NCBI GenBank assembly: GCA_003298465.1
Contig: QNGA01000004.1
Coordinates: forward strand, 1-64,000
Direction: 5' to 3'
DNA length: 64,000 nucleotides
Source of the DNA: a halophilic archaeon
Lineage (GTDB): Archaea; Halobacteriota; Halobacteria; Halobacteriales; Haladaptataceae
Shown: positions 53,917 through 63,828 of the stretch, piece by piece
Numbering within the stretch: position 1 is the stretch's first letter
How the letters are laid out: each line of letters starts with the position of its first letter
Program-made: the position numbers and the translations under genes
Notes under the pieces: generated by a model
Databases searched by the model: none
Seen by the model: the letters and a program-made list of their open reading frames with translations, nothing else
Told to the model about the DNA's origin: nothing

Positions 53917-54554
53917 GCGGCCGTCCGGCGGTACTCGACGTAGGAGTACGCGACGAGGTACAGCGACGCGACGACCGCGGGCGCGACGACGAAGAGGATG
54001 GCGTACTGCGGGACGAGCACGCCGACGAGCGCGGCGCCGGCCGCGAGTTTGAACAGCGTTCCGGCGCGCTCGTGCGTCCGCTCCCAGACCGTCTCGCTGG
54101 TGAGCGTCCACGGCGTCCGGACGCCGAGGAACCAGTTCCGTTCGACGTGGTCCATCGTCGTCCCGAGGAGGTAGTACAGCGCGGCGAACGCCGGGACGAG
54201 GACGGTCGCGAACGCGAACCGGTAGCCGAGGTTCCACAGCAGCACCAGCGCGTGGACGTACAGCATGAACGCCGTGAACGCGACGACGAACAGCCCGTAC
54301 TGGCGGTCGAACGCCCGGACGCTCTCACCGAAGGGGTCTATCTTCGGCAACCCCACGAACAGCCCAAGGATGGCGGCGCTGACGGCCGGAAGCAGGAACG
54401 CGCCCCAGCGCTTGGGCATCGTCCCGTCGGCCTGCCCACCGGCGTTCCAGTGGGTCGCCATCGTCTCCGGCAACTGCGGGTAGTAGTACGCGCTCGATGC
54501 GAACGCGACGGCGACCAGCGCCAGCGCGACCAGATACCGGTCCCGGAGATTCAT
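53913..54554 (-). CDS. SdpI-family membrane protein
   Basis: The 213-aa protein starts with DUF1648-type LPETMATHWNAGGQADGTMP after the first helix, and has six hydrophobic helices ending with the SdpI domain (GVRTPWTLTSETVWERTHER). SdpI gives immunity to the SdpC toxin in Bacillus; archaeal members have unknown roles. The ATG at 54554 is chosen over ATG 54581 because a TATA-like GATTTATGAG lies about 22-32 nt upstream of 54554. Confidence 0.8.
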   Translation of the reverse strand: MNLRDRYLVALALVAVAFASSAYYYPQLPETMATHWNAGGQADGTMPKRWGAFLLPAVSAAILGLFVGLPKIDPFGESVRAFDRQYGLFVVAFTAFMLYVHALVLLWNLGYRFAFATVLVPAFAALYYLLGTTMDHVERNWFLGVRTPWTLTSETVWERTHERAGTLFKLAAGAALVGVLVPQYAILFVVAPAVVASLYLVAYSYVEYRRTAA

Positions 54555-54696
54555 GTCCGATGTTCGAACGCTTTCGCTCATAAATCTGTGCGTCCGCTCG
54601 CCGGCGGCGGTCGAGACGCTCCACCGGCGGGCGAACGCGCCGTCCGTCGTCCGCGGCGTACCTTTTTGTACGGGGGCGGGACCATGCACCGCCGCC

Positions 54697-55200
54697 GTGG
54701 GACACCGAGCACTCGTCGCCTACGAGCGACCCGATGGCCGCTACGACTGCCACTACGCCCACTGGGGTGCGGCCGACCTCGCACTCCGCCGGGACGTCGG
54801 GCCCGAGACGCCGTTCGCCGGGGAAGACGACGACCGCTGGAGCCCCCGCGTCGACCCCGCACCGCGAGCGCGCGCCGTCCCGTTCGAGGACCTGGCCGAG
54901 CCCCTCGATTTCGAGCAGATCGAGGCGCTGTACGTGGTTACGCTGGCCTGGGTCGTCACGACCTACCTGCCGCTGTGGTTCGGTCCGACGCCGGACAGCG
55001 ACCGGCACGCCGGCGCGCTCGTCACCGTCGAAGACACCGACGACGCCAGACGAGTCCGCCGCTGGTTCCGTGCGACTCGCGCCGTCGTCCGCGACATGGT
55101 CGCTCGCGACGCCCTCACCGAAGACGACGCGACCGACTACCTCGCCGCCCGCGTGACCGAGTGGGCCGGCGACCGACGGGCGGTGATACACGCCGACTGA
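54697..55200 (+). CDS. Haloarchaeal protein of DUF6735 type
   Basis: The 167-aa acidic protein starts with GHRALVAYERPDGRYDCHYA HWGA-like sequence and has hydrophobic YVVTLAWVVTTYLPLWFG in the middle, then a helical acidic end. The GTG start at 54697 is favoured because CTTTTTGTA lies about 28-36 nt upstream. Function is unknown; the DUF number is from memory. Confidence 0.65.
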   Translation: MGHRALVAYERPDGRYDCHYAHWGAADLALRRDVGPETPFAGEDDDRWSPRVDPAPRARAVPFEDLAEPLDFEQIEALYVVTLAWVVTTYLPLWFGPTPDSDRHAGALVTVEDTDDARRVRRWFRATRAVVRDMVARDALTEDDATDYLAARVTEWAGDRRAVIHAD

Positions 55201-55278
55201 ACGGGACCGTTCGGATCCGCGGTCGTCCGCACGGCCGCGGACGGTCGGCTTAACTGTCCGCGTCGCCTATCGTCGCCA

Positions 55279-56031
55279 GTGACATCGACGGACAGCGGGG
55301 ACGCTCCCGCCACGTTGCTCTCGCCGACGCACGAGGAGGCGCTTGTCCAGGTCGAGGCCGCAGTCGAACGGGGCAATCTCGTGACCGTCTTCGGTCGCTG
55401 TACCGTCGAGTACGACGGTCGGGCGAGCAGCCACCTCGGTCCGGGCGACCGACTCGTCGTCCTCAAGCCGGACGGGACGGCGCTCGTCCACACCGAGGAG
55501 GGCCACCAGCCCGTCAACTGGCAGCCACCGGGAGCGACGGCCACCCCGCGACTCCGCGACGACCGACTCTGCATCCGGAGCGAGCGGACGAATCCCGACG
55601 AGACGCTGGCGGTCGAGTTCGAGAGCGTCGCCCAGACGTCGGCGTTCGACGTGACCGACGCGAACGACCTGTCGCTGGCGGGCACGGAGGAGGACCTCCG
55701 CCGGCGCATCCTGGACGACCCCGACCTCGTCGAACCCGGATTCACGCCGCTCGCGACGGAGCGGGAGACGCCCGCCGGCGCGGTCGACATCTACGGCGAA
55801 GACGCCACCGGAACGACCGTCGTCGTCGAACTCAAGCGTCGGCGCGTCGGTCCGGACGCGGTCGGACAGCTCTCGCGCTACGTCGACGCGCTCGGACGCG
55901 ACCTCCACGCCGCGGCGACGGTGCGCGGGATACTGGTCGCGCCCTCGGTCACAGAGCGCGCGCGCCGCCTGCTCGCCGAGAAGGGACTGGAGTTCGTCTC
56001 GCTCGAACCGCCGGCGGAAGCGGGCGAGTAA
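55279..56031 (+). CDS. nucS: Endonuclease NucS (EndoMS)
   Basis: NucS cuts both strands at mismatches (EndoMS activity) and acts on branched DNA. The 250-aa protein has an N-terminal beta domain (LVTVFGRCTVEYDGRASSHL) and the C-terminal RecB-like nuclease with VDIYGED, VVVELKRRRVGPDAV and QLSRYVDAL, giving the D...ExK...QxxxY catalytic set. GTG 55279 is supported by GCTTAACT about 28 nt upstream. MutS is encoded only 0.8 kb away. Confidence 0.92.
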   Translation: MTSTDSGDAPATLLSPTHEEALVQVEAAVERGNLVTVFGRCTVEYDGRASSHLGPGDRLVVLKPDGTALVHTEEGHQPVNWQPPGATATPRLRDDRLCIRSERTNPDETLAVEFESVAQTSAFDVTDANDLSLAGTEEDLRRRILDDPDLVEPGFTPLATERETPAGAVDIYGEDATGTTVVVELKRRRVGPDAVGQLSRYVDALGRDLHAAATVRGILVAPSVTERARRLLAEKGLEFVSLEPPAEAGE

Positions 56032-56084
56032 CCCGGGACCGGTGCGGCGGTGGCGCTCGGGGACCGGAACGGTCCGTCCCGGCG

Positions 56085-56669
56085 CTACGGAATGTACCAG
56101 CCGTAGACGTGGTTGAGGAGGACGTAGGTGACGACGCCGAGGGTGAGCGAGAGAATCCACGCGGACGCGGCGATGCGGCCGACTCTCCTGTGGGCCGTGT
56201 CGCGCAGTTCGGTCGGGGTGTGGGTCAGGCCGAGCACGAGCGCGTAGAGCACGACCGGGACGGACACCACGGACAGCAGGATGTGGACCGCGAGCATGAG
56301 CAGGTACGCGTAGTAGACGATACCCTCGACCCGGATGTGTTTCTCGCCGCCGCTCCCGCCGACCTTCAGGAGGTACATCGCGAGGAAGACGAGGATGAGC
56401 GCGAACGCCGTTATCATCGCCGTACGGTGCTTTCGCACCTCGCCGTTGCGAATCCAGTACCACCCGAGCGCGAGCGTGACGGTGGCGACGCTGTTGACGA
56501 CCGCGATGGCGTCCGACAGGAGGTTCACGGTCCCGACGTCGATGGAGGGGTAGATGGGTAACATCCCGGCGAACGTCCCGAGCACCAGCACGTAGCCGAC
56601 GACCGACAGCAGTGCGGTGACCTTCAGCGGGTTCTCGCGGGCGCGTTCGCGGGCGTTCGCCGTGGCCAT
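56085..56669 (-). CDS. DUF420 membrane protein
   Basis: The 194-aa protein has five hydrophobic helices and the DUF420 pattern of conserved histidines: [15 protein letters not shown], then [20 protein letters not shown] and [15 protein letters not shown]. The family is often found beside haem-copper oxidase genes and may help in haem or copper handling, but no oxidase genes are adjacent here. ATG 56669 gives a short basic N-terminus. Confidence 0.8.
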   Translation of the reverse strand: MATANARERARENPLKVTALLSVVGYVLVLGTFAGMLPIYPSIDVGTVNLLSDAIAVVNSVATVTLALGWYWIRNGEVRKHRTAMITAFALILVFLAMYLLKVGGSGGEKHIRVEGIVYYAYLLMLAVHILLSVVSVPVVLYALVLGLTHTPTELRDTAHRRVGRIAASAWILSLTLGVVTYVLLNHVYGWYIP

Positions 56670-56842
56670 GTCCGGCGCTTGGAACCGGTGCCCCAAGTGC
56701 GTTCGCTTTCGTCCCGTCGCCCACCGCCGACCGGACGTCCGTGCCGACCGTGCGACGGCGGAACGCTCCGCGAGCGGTCGAAGTCCCGGTTCCGTCGCTC
56801 GGTTCCGAGGGGTATTTCGGGCAGCGGAACCAGACGCTACCT

Positions 56843-59521
56843 ATGGACGCGGCGCTGGGGCCACCGGAGAAGATGGCCGAGCGGAGCGACGAGCTGACGC
56901 CGATGATGGCGCAGTACTTCGAACTCTGCGAGCGATACGAGGACTCGCTCGTCCTCTTCCAGGTGGGGGACTTCTACGAGACGTTCTGCGAGGCCGCCGA
57001 GACGACGGCGCGACTGCTGGAGATAACGCTCACGCAGCGCGAGGACAGCACCGGCGAGTACCCGATGGCGGGTATCCCCATCGACAACGCCGAGTCGTAC
57101 ATCGAGACGCTGCTCGACGCGGGCTACCGCGTCGCGGTCGCCGACCAGGTGCAGGAACCCGAGGAGACGACGGGCGTCGTCGACCGCGCCGTCACCCGGG
57201 TCGTCACGCCCGGCACCCTCACGGAGGACGAACTGCTCGACACCGAGGACAACAACTTCGTCGCCTGCCTGACGCGCGAGGCGAGCGACGGGGAGAGCTA
57301 CGGTCTCGCGGTGCTCGACGTCTCGACCGGCGACTTCTACGCCACGACGGTCGAGAGCGAGAGCGCGGCCCGCGACGAACTCAGCCGGTTCGCCCCGGCG
57401 GAGGCCGTCGTCGGCCCGGACGCCTCCGCCGACCCCTTCGACGCCGGCTGCGTGGTGTCGACGTACGACGAGGACGCCTTCGAGCGCGACGCCACGAGCG
57501 ACCTCGTCGCGGACTACTTCGGCCCGCCGGAGCGCCTGCTCGCCACCGACGCCGAAGTCCGGGCCTGCGGCGCGCTGCTGGCGTACGCCGAGTACGCCCG
57601 GGGCGGGGCCGACGAGGACGGGGACGCGGGGGGCGAGCACGGCCACCTCGACTACCTCAACCACCTCACACGCTACGACCCGCGGTCGTACGTCCTGCTC
57701 GACGCCGTCGCGCTCCAGAGCCTCGAACTGTTCGAACCGCGCGCGGTCCACGGCCACGAGGACGCGACGCTGGTCGGCGTCCTGGACGAGACGGCCTGCG
57801 CGCTCGGCAGCCGGAAGCTCAAGGACTGGCTGCGCAGACCGCTGCTCGACCCCGAGCGCATCGATGCCCGTCTCGACGCGGTCGAGGAGTGGACCGAGCG
57901 GGTTCGCGCCCGCGAGGAGATTCACGACCTGCTCCGTGACGTCTACGACGTCGAACGGCTCATCTCGCGGGTCGCCCGCGGTCGGGCGAACGCTCGCGAC
58001 CTCCGGTCGCTGAAGGACACCCTGGACGTGGTTCCGTCGGTCGCCGACGCGATGGACGGCGTCGAGTCCGAGAAGCTCCGGGACCTGCGCGCCGACCTCG
58101 ACGAGATGGCCGACGTGCGCGACCTGATCGGCCGGGCCGTCCGCGAGGAACCGCCCATCGAGGTGACGGACGGCGGCGTCATCAGGGAGGGGTACGACGA
58201 CGAACTGGACGACCTCCGCGAGACCGAGCGCGCGGGCAAGGCGTGGATAGACGACCTGGAGCAGTCCGAGCGCGAGCGCACTGGTATCGACTCGCTGAAG
58301 GTCGGCTACAACCAGGTCCACGGCTACTACATCGAGGTGACCGACCCCAACCTCGACCGCGTGCCGGACGACTACACCCGCCGCCAGACGCTGAAGAACT
58401 CGGAGCGGTACGTCACGCCCGAACTGAAGGAGCGAGAGGACGAGATCGTTCGCGCCGAACAGCGCGCCGACGACCTGGAGTACGACCTCTTCCGCGAGGT
58501 CCGGAGCGCCGTCGCCGAGGAGTCCGAGCGCGTCCAGTCGCTCGCGGACGCCCTCGCGGAACTGGACGTGCTCGTCGCGCTCGCCGAGGTCGCGGCCAGG
58601 CACGGCTACTCCCGCCCCGAGGTCGGCGGCGAGGGCGTCCACGTCCGGAACGGCCGCCATCCGGTGGTCGAGCGCACCGAGTCGTCGTTCGTGCCGAACG
58701 ACACGCAACTCGACGACGACGCGCTCGCGGTCATCACCGGCCCGAACATGAGCGGGAAGTCGACGTACATGCGCCAGGTCGCGCTCATCGTCATCCTCGC
58801 GCAGGTGGGGAGCTTCGTCCCCGCCGACGAGGCGCGGGTCGGCCTCGTCGACCGGGTGTTCACCCGCGTCGGCGCGAGCGACGACATCGCGGGCGGCCGT
58901 TCGACCTTCATGGTCGAGATGACGGAACTCTCCGACATCCTCCGGAGCGCGACCGAGGACTCGCTGATTCTGCTCGACGAGGTCGGCCGCGGCACCAGCA
59001 CGGCGGACGGGTTCGCCATCGCGCGCGCCGTCACCGAGTACGTCCACGACGAGATCGGCGCGAAGACCCTCTTCGCGACCCACCACCACGACCTCACCGA
59101 CGTCGCCGCGGAGCTGGACGACGCGGTCAACCTGCACTTCTCGGCCACCCAGCGCGACGACGGCGTCGTCTTCGAACACGAGGTCGCGCCGGGCGCGACC
59201 ACCGCCTCCTACGGCGTCGAGGTCGCGAAGACCGCCGGCGTCCCCGAGCGCGTCATCCGGCGGTCGCGCGAACTGCTGGACGCGGAGGAGAAGCCGGCCG
59301 AGCGCGACCGCTCCGACGGTGACGGGAGCGTCGAAGCCGGGGCGGTAGCCGACGAGCGGACGACCGACGACGCGGCGAGAAACGAGACGCCGACCGACGA
59401 CGCGACGGCGGAACTTCCGGCGGCGGTCGCCGACGAACTCCGCCGGACGAGCGTCGCCGACACGACGCCGCTGGAGGCGCTCCAGCTACTCGACCGACTG
59501 AAGCGACGGCTGGACGAGTGA
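56843..59521 (+). CDS. mutS: DNA mismatch repair protein MutS
   Basis: The 892-aa protein has the MutS1 mismatch-sensing motif VGDFYETF with Phe44 and Glu46, followed by connector, lever and clamp domains, and the ATPase domain with Walker [13 protein letters not shown], Walker [11 protein letters not shown] and the HHHDLT motif. The acidic tail (after about residue 800) is disordered, with a helical end [17 protein letters not shown] 56843 lies about 25-32 nt after a TATA-like GTATTTCG. mutL is not in the window. Confidence 0.95.
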   Translation: MDAALGPPEKMAERSDELTPMMAQYFELCERYEDSLVLFQVGDFYETFCEAAETTARLLEITLTQREDSTGEYPMAGIPIDNAESYIETLLDAGYRVAVADQVQEPEETTGVVDRAVTRVVTPGTLTEDELLDTEDNNFVACLTREASDGESYGLAVLDVSTGDFYATTVESESAARDELSRFAPAEAVVGPDASADPFDAGCVVSTYDEDAFERDATSDLVADYFGPPERLLATDAEVRACGALLAYAEYARGGADEDGDAGGEHGHLDYLNHLTRYDPRSYVLLDAVALQSLELFEPRAVHGHEDATLVGVLDETACALGSRKLKDWLRRPLLDPERIDARLDAVEEWTERVRAREEIHDLLRDVYDVERLISRVARGRANARDLRSLKDTLDVVPSVADAMDGVESEKLRDLRADLDEMADVRDLIGRAVREEPPIEVTDGGVIREGYDDELDDLRETERAGKAWIDDLEQSERERTGIDSLKVGYNQVHGYYIEVTDPNLDRVPDDYTRRQTLKNSERYVTPELKEREDEIVRAEQRADDLEYDLFREVRSAVAEESERVQSLADALAELDVLVALAEVAARHGYSRPEVGGEGVHVRNGRHPVVERTESSFVPNDTQLDDDALAVITGPNMSGKSTYMRQVALIVILAQVGSFVPADEARVGLVDRVFTRVGASDDIAGGRSTFMVEMTELSDILRSATEDSLILLDEVGRGTSTADGFAIARAVTEYVHDEIGAKTLFATHHHDLTDVAAELDDAVNLHFSATQRDDGVVFEHEVAPGATTASYGVEVAKTAGVPERVIRRSRELLDAEEKPAERDRSDGDGSVEAGAVADERTTDDAARNETPTDDATAELPAAVADELRRTSVADTTPLEALQLLDRLKRRLDE

Positions 59522-59635
59522 GACGACGGGAGAACCGGTACGACACGACGGGTCGGCTCGGACGACGACGTCGGTCCGTCGAGCGGGGGCCGCGGCCCGT
59601 CCGGACCGAGAGAACCGCTGGACGGAGACGACCGA

Positions 59636-59905
59636 CTACGAGACCGCGGTCTCGTCGGCGCGCCGGACGATTTCGAGGGCCTCGGCGTCGATAGACTCGG
59701 TGTCGAGGAAATGCGGAACGTAGTTGCGCCGCTCGAAGTCGTCGCGCTCGTCTTCCGTGCCGATGACGCACCAGAGCTGGGGCTCGTCGGGGCCGTGCCA
59801 GTCGCCCTGGCGGTTGATCGAGAAGCAGACGCGCTCGCCGCCGTCGTAGTCGATGACCGCGTTCTTCCGGATGCCCGGGTCCCCGTGAATGATGAGCCGC
59901 TTCAT
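59636..59905 (-). CDS. HAH_0734-family small protein
   Basis: The 89-aa protein reads KRLIIHGDPGIRKNAVIDYD, then VCFSINRQGDWHGPDEPQLW and an acidic helical end. I associate it with the HAH_0734 family, known only from haloarchaea and of unknown function. The conserved His/Asp/Trp pattern in the middle suggests a small binding domain. It is alone between mutS and the Tat hydrolase. Confidence 0.7.
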   Translation of the reverse strand: MKRLIIHGDPGIRKNAVIDYDGGERVCFSINRQGDWHGPDEPQLWCVIGTEDERDDFERRNYVPHFLDTESIDAEALEIVRRADETAVS

Positions 59906-59991
59906 ACCCGGCGATTCGGAAGGCGGTCAATTAAGCGCTTCGAAGGGTACTACGCGAGCGCTCGCCGGAACGGACCGAGAACGTCGCCCGG

Positions 59992-60900
59992 TCAGGCGTA
60001 CGCGCCGACGTTCCGCATGTGGTAGACGATCTCGTCGCCGAGAGCGTCGAGGTAGCCCGAATGGTCGTTGCCGACCTGGTCCGTGGCGTCGAACTCCGTG
60101 TAGTTCGGGGCGGGCGTGTTACCGTCCTCGTAGCCCGTTTCGCCGAGCGCCTGGTCGAACTCGTAGGAGTTGTAGATCCACTGGAGGACGTCGTCTTCGT
60201 GGCTGTGGTAGTTGAACGTCGCCGTCGTCTCGTTCGTGACGGCGTCGTAGGTGTCGGCCCGCTCCCGGGTCGGTGCCTCGTTGTCCACCGCCGCCCCGAG
60301 CGTGTGCGTCGAGTACACCTCGTGGCCGCGGTCGTCCCACCACGAACTCGCGTCGATCGAACGGAGCGAACTGAAAACGACCTGCGCGCCGAGCGAGTGG
60401 CTGACGAACCGTAGCGTCGCGTCGGGACAGCGATACTTGAAATCGACCGCGAACTGCGCCAGTTTCCGTCCGTTCTTCTGGGCGACGGTCTGGGCCGTGC
60501 TCCAGCCGTAGTCCGCGTCGCCGCTGCCGGCGTCGTTGTCCCAGGAGTAGCCGACCAGCGTGCCGCCGTAGCCGGCGCCTTCGAGGCTGTTTTTGGCGTC
60601 GAGGAACTTGTCCTTCGCGTCCTGCTCCGGGTCGTCACCCTTCTTGTGCCAGCCGTGGACGAACACGGTCACGTCGGCGACGCACCCGCCGTCGACGCCC
60701 GGCACGTCGCCGGTCGTGTCGTAGCTCGTGGCCGTCTCGCCGGCCACGAGGGTGCCGTCGTCGTCGAAGTGGTCGCGCGTCGAGACGATTGGAATGCCGT
60801 AGCGTTCGGCGCCGGCGGTGCCGGCGACGCCGAGCGTCGCCAGTCCGGTCGCGGCGGTGGCAGTGCGATGCAGGAACGTCCGCCGATTCACGTCGGTCAT
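59992..60900 (-). CDS. Tat-exported alpha/beta hydrolase (lipase/esterase-like)
   Basis: The 302-aa protein begins with a Tat signal (NRRTFLHRTATAATGLATLG). The mature enzyme has FVHGWHKK (oxyanion region), the nucleophile motif VSHSLGAQVVF with Ser in the SxSxG variant of GxSxG, and a late DALGDEIVYHM. A catalytic His may be in FNYHSHEDD. It should be secreted folded and hydrolyse an ester, but the substrate is unknown. The upstream region is very AT-rich. Confidence 0.8.
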   Translation of the reverse strand: MTDVNRRTFLHRTATAATGLATLGVAGTAGAERYGIPIVSTRDHFDDDGTLVAGETATSYDTTGDVPGVDGGCVADVTVFVHGWHKKGDDPEQDAKDKFLDAKNSLEGAGYGGTLVGYSWDNDAGSGDADYGWSTAQTVAQKNGRKLAQFAVDFKYRCPDATLRFVSHSLGAQVVFSSLRSIDASSWWDDRGHEVYSTHTLGAAVDNEAPTRERADTYDAVTNETTATFNYHSHEDDVLQWIYNSYEFDQALGETGYEDGNTPAPNYTEFDATDQVGNDHSGYLDALGDEIVYHMRNVGAYA

Positions 60901-61080
60901 GGTTCTACAAATATATTCACTAATACTAACACCTTATAATTTTCTTAAATTCATATGCATAAATATTGGCGGGGGAGTTCCCCCTGTCCGGACGACGGGG
61001 CTTCCGCGAGGAGCGAGGACGCCCGAAACCAAACGGGTTTTAAGCCCCGAAGCGCAACCTCTCCGTAAGGTCGATACTCT
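60901..61080. promoter_or_regulatory. Divergent spacer with promoters for the Tat hydrolase and rpl44e
   Basis: The left half (60901-60965) is strikingly AT-rich (ATATATTC, TTATAATTTTC, CATATGCATAAATATT) and carries several TATA-like strings on the minus strand. The right half has TTTTAAG (61038-61044) for the rpl44e operon, predicting a leader of about 14 nt with AAGGT before the ATG. Confidence 0.5.
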
Positions 61081-61362
61081 ATGCAGATGCCACGCCGATT
61101 TAACACGTACTGTCCGAACTGTCACGAGCACAACGAACACGAGGTCGAGAAGGTCCGCAGCGGTCGCCAGACGGGCATGAAGTGGAACGCCCGCCAGCAG
61201 AAGCGCGGCACGAGCGTCATCGGGAACGCCGGTGGCTTCTCGAAGGTGCCCAGTGGGAACAAGCCGACGAAGAAGACCCACCTGAAGTACCGCTGCAGCG
61301 ACTGCGGCAAGGCCCACATGCGCGAGGGATGGCGCGCCGGTCGACTGGAGTTCCAGGAGTAA
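61081..61362 (+). CDS. rpl44e: 50S ribosomal protein L44e
   Basis: The 93-aa zinc protein has [18 protein letters not shown] and [20 protein letters not shown], the classic L44e knuckles and ending. It binds near the E site of the large subunit. The [10 protein letters not shown] start matches the mature form known in other haloarchaea. It heads the rpl44e-rps27e-aif2a-nop10-PAC2 operon. Confidence 0.97.
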   Translation: MQMPRRFNTYCPNCHEHNEHEVEKVRSGRQTGMKWNARQQKRGTSVIGNAGGFSKVPSGNKPTKKTHLKYRCSDCGKAHMREGWRAGRLEFQE

Positions 61363-61364
61363 CC

Positions 61365-61538
61365 ATGGCCGGGAGCTTCTACCGGGTCCAGTGTCCGGAC
61401 TGCGAGAACGAACAGACCCTCTTCGGCAAGGCCGCTGACGAGGTCAACTGCGTGGTCTGTGGCCATCGACTCGCCTCGCCGACCGGCGGCAAGGCCGCAA
61501 TCGACGGTGACATCGTCGAAACAGTAGAGTCCCGATGA
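61365..61538 (+). CDS. rps27e: 30S ribosomal protein S27e
   Basis: The 57-aa zinc-ribbon protein [20 protein letters not shown] with [16 protein letters not shown] has the four cysteines of S27e. It starts 2 bp after the L44e stop. Its TGA overlaps the next ATG (ATGA, 61535-61538). Confidence 0.95.
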   Translation: MAGSFYRVQCPDCENEQTLFGKAADEVNCVVCGHRLASPTGGKAAIDGDIVETVESR

Positions 61539-62335
61539 AATACAGTGGCTGGCCCGACACCGGCGAACTCGTCGTCGGCAAGATCGACGAGATAGAGGAC
61601 TTCGGCGTCTTCGTCGACCTCGAGGAGTACGAGGACAAGCGCGGCCTGGTCCACGTCAGCGAAGTCGCCAGCGGGTGGATCAAGAACGTCCGCGACCACG
61701 TCAGCGAGGGCCAGACGGTCGTCTGCAAGGTGCTCGACGTGGACACGTCGTCCCAGCAGATCGACCTCTCGCTGAAGGACGTCAACGAGCACCAGCGCAG
61801 CGACAAGATACAGGACTGGAAGAACGAGCAGAAGGCCGACAAGTGGATGACCCTCGCGTTCGGCGAGGACATGAGCGACGACCTGTATGGCCGCGTCGCG
61901 AACGAACTCCTCTCCGAGTTCGGGAGCATCTACGACGGGTTCGAACAGGCGGCCATCCACGGCCCGGAAGCGCTCACGGCCACCGACCTCGACGACGAGG
62001 AAGTCGAGTCGCTGGTCGCCACCGCCCGCGAGAACGTCTCGGTCCCGTACGTCACCGTCACGGGGTACGTCGACCTCCAGAGCTCCGCGAGCGACGGCGT
62101 CGACGCCATCAAGGAGGCCCTGCAGGCGGCCGAGGGCAACGGCGAGATTCCCGACGAGGTCGAACTCGACGTCACCTACGTCGGCGCGCCCGAGTACCGC
62201 ATCCGGGTGAAGGCGCCGAACTACAAGACCGCCGAGGCGCAACTCGAGGAGAGCGCCGCCCGCGCCGAGTCGGCCATCTCGGAGGCCGGCGGCACCGCCG
62301 ACTTCCATCGCGGCCGACGCACCGACGAGGAATGA
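61535..62335 (+). CDS. Translation initiation factor 2 alpha subunit
   Basis: The 266-aa aIF2-alpha has the N-terminal S1 domain ([20 protein letters not shown], then [20 protein letters not shown]), the middle helical domain and the C-terminal alpha/beta domain that holds aIF2-gamma ([18 protein letters not shown]). It takes part in Met-tRNAi delivery to the small subunit. Start and end are both coupled by ATGA overlaps to rps27e and nop10. Confidence 0.96.
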   Translation: MKYSGWPDTGELVVGKIDEIEDFGVFVDLEEYEDKRGLVHVSEVASGWIKNVRDHVSEGQTVVCKVLDVDTSSQQIDLSLKDVNEHQRSDKIQDWKNEQKADKWMTLAFGEDMSDDLYGRVANELLSEFGSIYDGFEQAAIHGPEALTATDLDDEEVESLVATARENVSVPYVTVTGYVDLQSSASDGVDAIKEALQAAEGNGEIPDEVELDVTYVGAPEYRIRVKAPNYKTAEAQLEESAARAESAISEAGGTADFHRGRRTDEE

Positions 62336-62514
62336 AATCCGACATCCGGGTGTGTTCCGACTGGAAGACGGAACACGACCGTCCCGTCTACACTCTTGCC
62401 GATTCCTGTCCCGATTGCGGAGCGCCCGCCGTCAACAGCGCGCCCGCTCCGTTCGACCCCGAGGACCCGTACGGAGAGTACCGACGCGCTCTTAAGCGGC
62501 GCACCCACGAGTAG
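62332..62514 (+). CDS. Nop10, H/ACA RNP component
   Basis: The 60-aa protein with [25 protein letters not shown]-type sequence carries the zinc motif and then the conserved [18 protein letters not shown]. Nop10 is part of the H/ACA pseudouridylation complex with Cbf5, Gar1 and L7Ae. The ATG overlaps the aIF2-alpha stop. The order aIF2-alpha then nop10 is conserved in archaea. Confidence 0.93.
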   Translation: MKSDIRVCSDWKTEHDRPVYTLADSCPDCGAPAVNSAPAPFDPEDPYGEYRRALKRRTHE

Positions 62515-62519
62515 TTCCT

Positions 62520-63281
62520 ATGGACGAAGTAGATATCGAGACCGTCGCCGACCCGGAGCTACAGGACCCGGTGCTGATAGAGGGACTGCCGGGCGTCGGC
62601 CACGTCGGGAAGCTGGTCGTCGAACATCTCCTCGAGGAGAACGAGAACGAACTCGTCCGTCGCGTCTACTCCGAGTATCTGCCGCCGCAGGTGAGCGTCG
62701 CGGAGGACGGCATCGCCGACCTCGTCTCCGCGGAACTGTACGCCCTCTCGCTCGGCGGGCAGGACGTGCTGGTTCTCACCGGCGACCACCAGGCCCAGGA
62801 CACCCGAGGTCACTACCGGCTGACGGACGCCTTCCTCGACGTGGCCGAGTCGTTCGGCGTCGAGCGCGCGTTCGCACTCGGCGGCGTCCCGACCGGCGAA
62901 CTCATCGAGGAGTACTCCGTGCTCGGCGCGGCGACGACCGAGGAGTTCGTCTCGGAACTGGAGTCCGTCGGCGTCGAGTTCCGGGGGGACGAGCCCGCGG
63001 GCGGCATCGTCGGTACGAGCGGTCTCCTGCTCGGTCTCGGCGACCGACGCGGCCTCGAAGCGACCTGCCTGATGGGCGAGACGAGCGGCTACCTCGTCGA
63101 CCCCAAGAGCGCCCAGGCGGTGCTCGAGGTGCTCCAGTCGGTGCTGGAGTTCGAGGTCGACTTCGAGTCGCTGGAGGAGCGCGCCGACGAGATGGAGGAA
63201 GTCGTCAGCAAGATAGAGGAGATGGAGTCCCAGCAGGTCGGCGGTATCGGTGCGGACGAGGACCTCCGGTACATCGGATAG
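62520..63281 (+). CDS. PAC2-type proteasome assembly chaperone family protein
   Basis: The 253-aa protein reads DPVLIEGLPGVGHVGKLVVE at the start and has ALGGVPTGELIEEYSVLGAA, GTSGLLLGLGDRRGLEATCL and the C-terminal acidic helix EERADEMEEVVSKIEEMESQ. This is the archaeal PAC2/PbaB-like family that helps 20S proteasome assembly or related tasks. It closes the translation operon, 5 bp after nop10. Confidence 0.88.
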   Translation: MDEVDIETVADPELQDPVLIEGLPGVGHVGKLVVEHLLEENENELVRRVYSEYLPPQVSVAEDGIADLVSAELYALSLGGQDVLVLTGDHQAQDTRGHYRLTDAFLDVAESFGVERAFALGGVPTGELIEEYSVLGAATTEEFVSELESVGVEFRGDEPAGGIVGTSGLLLGLGDRRGLEATCLMGETSGYLVDPKSAQAVLEVLQSVLEFEVDFESLEERADEMEEVVSKIEEMESQQVGGIGADEDLRYIG

Positions 63282-63291
63282 CGCAGAGCGC

Positions 63292-63828
63292 TCAGGGAGC
63301 CAGTCCCTTCTCGCGGCCGCGATAGACGTGGTAGCTCGCCGAGACGACGAAGAGCGCCAGGAAGAACCAGGCCCAGACTCGAACGGTCAGCGCCTCGACC
63401 GAGAACAGTCGGAGTTCCGTGGCCACCAGCGCCACCAGTTCCAGCACGCCGAGGCCGAGGTAGTACGTCGCCCACGACACGTCGTGTTCGGGGACGACCT
63501 CCATGTACACCTCGACCTCCCGGGCGCGGTCGGTGAGTTGCAGTTCCTTCGACCGCTGGTCGTACTCGACGATGCCGAGGTCGTCGAGTTTCGGCAGGTG
63601 CGTCTGGTGGAGCGAGACGTAGACGCTCTTCCGGACGTTCCGGGGCGGCGGCGACTCGTCGGTCTCCAGCGTGGCGATGTGTTCGGCGAGTTCGTCGACG
63701 GTCAGCGTCCCGTCGATCTCCCGGAGATGCTCGATGGTGCGCCGTCGTCGCTCGTTACGCAGAACGTTGTGTATCTCGCTCTCGTCGAGCGTCGACGGAC
63801 TTTCGCTCTCCGGTTCGCTTAATTTCAT
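63292..63828 (-). CDS. DUF7344 winged-helix protein with two C-terminal membrane helices
   Basis: The 178-aa protein has a DUF7344-type HTH (IHNVLRNERRRRTIEHLREI, VDELAEHIATLE, RNVRKSVYVSLHQTHLPKLD) and then two hydrophobic helices (YYLGLGVLELVALVATELRL, VWAWFFLALFVVSASYHVYRG). The HTH should face the cytoplasm. ATG 63828 begins with KLSEPESESP. It converges with the PAC2 gene and leaves 170 bp to the right edge, where only its promoter region is seen. Confidence 0.8.
   Translation of the reverse strand: MKLSEPESESPSTLDESEIHNVLRNERRRRTIEHLREIDGTLTVDELAEHIATLETDESPPPRNVRKSVYVSLHQTHLPKLDDLGIVEYDQRSKELQLTDRAREVEVYMEVVPEHDVSWATYYLGLGVLELVALVATELRLFSVEALTVRVWAWFFLALFVVSASYHVYRGREKGLAP

Noticed and set aside
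56837..59179. 780-codon minus-strand frame opposite mutS
   Set aside because: It mirrors mutS codon by codon, with a Val/Arg/Asp-rich composition lacking domains; MutS motifs on the plus strand are decisive.
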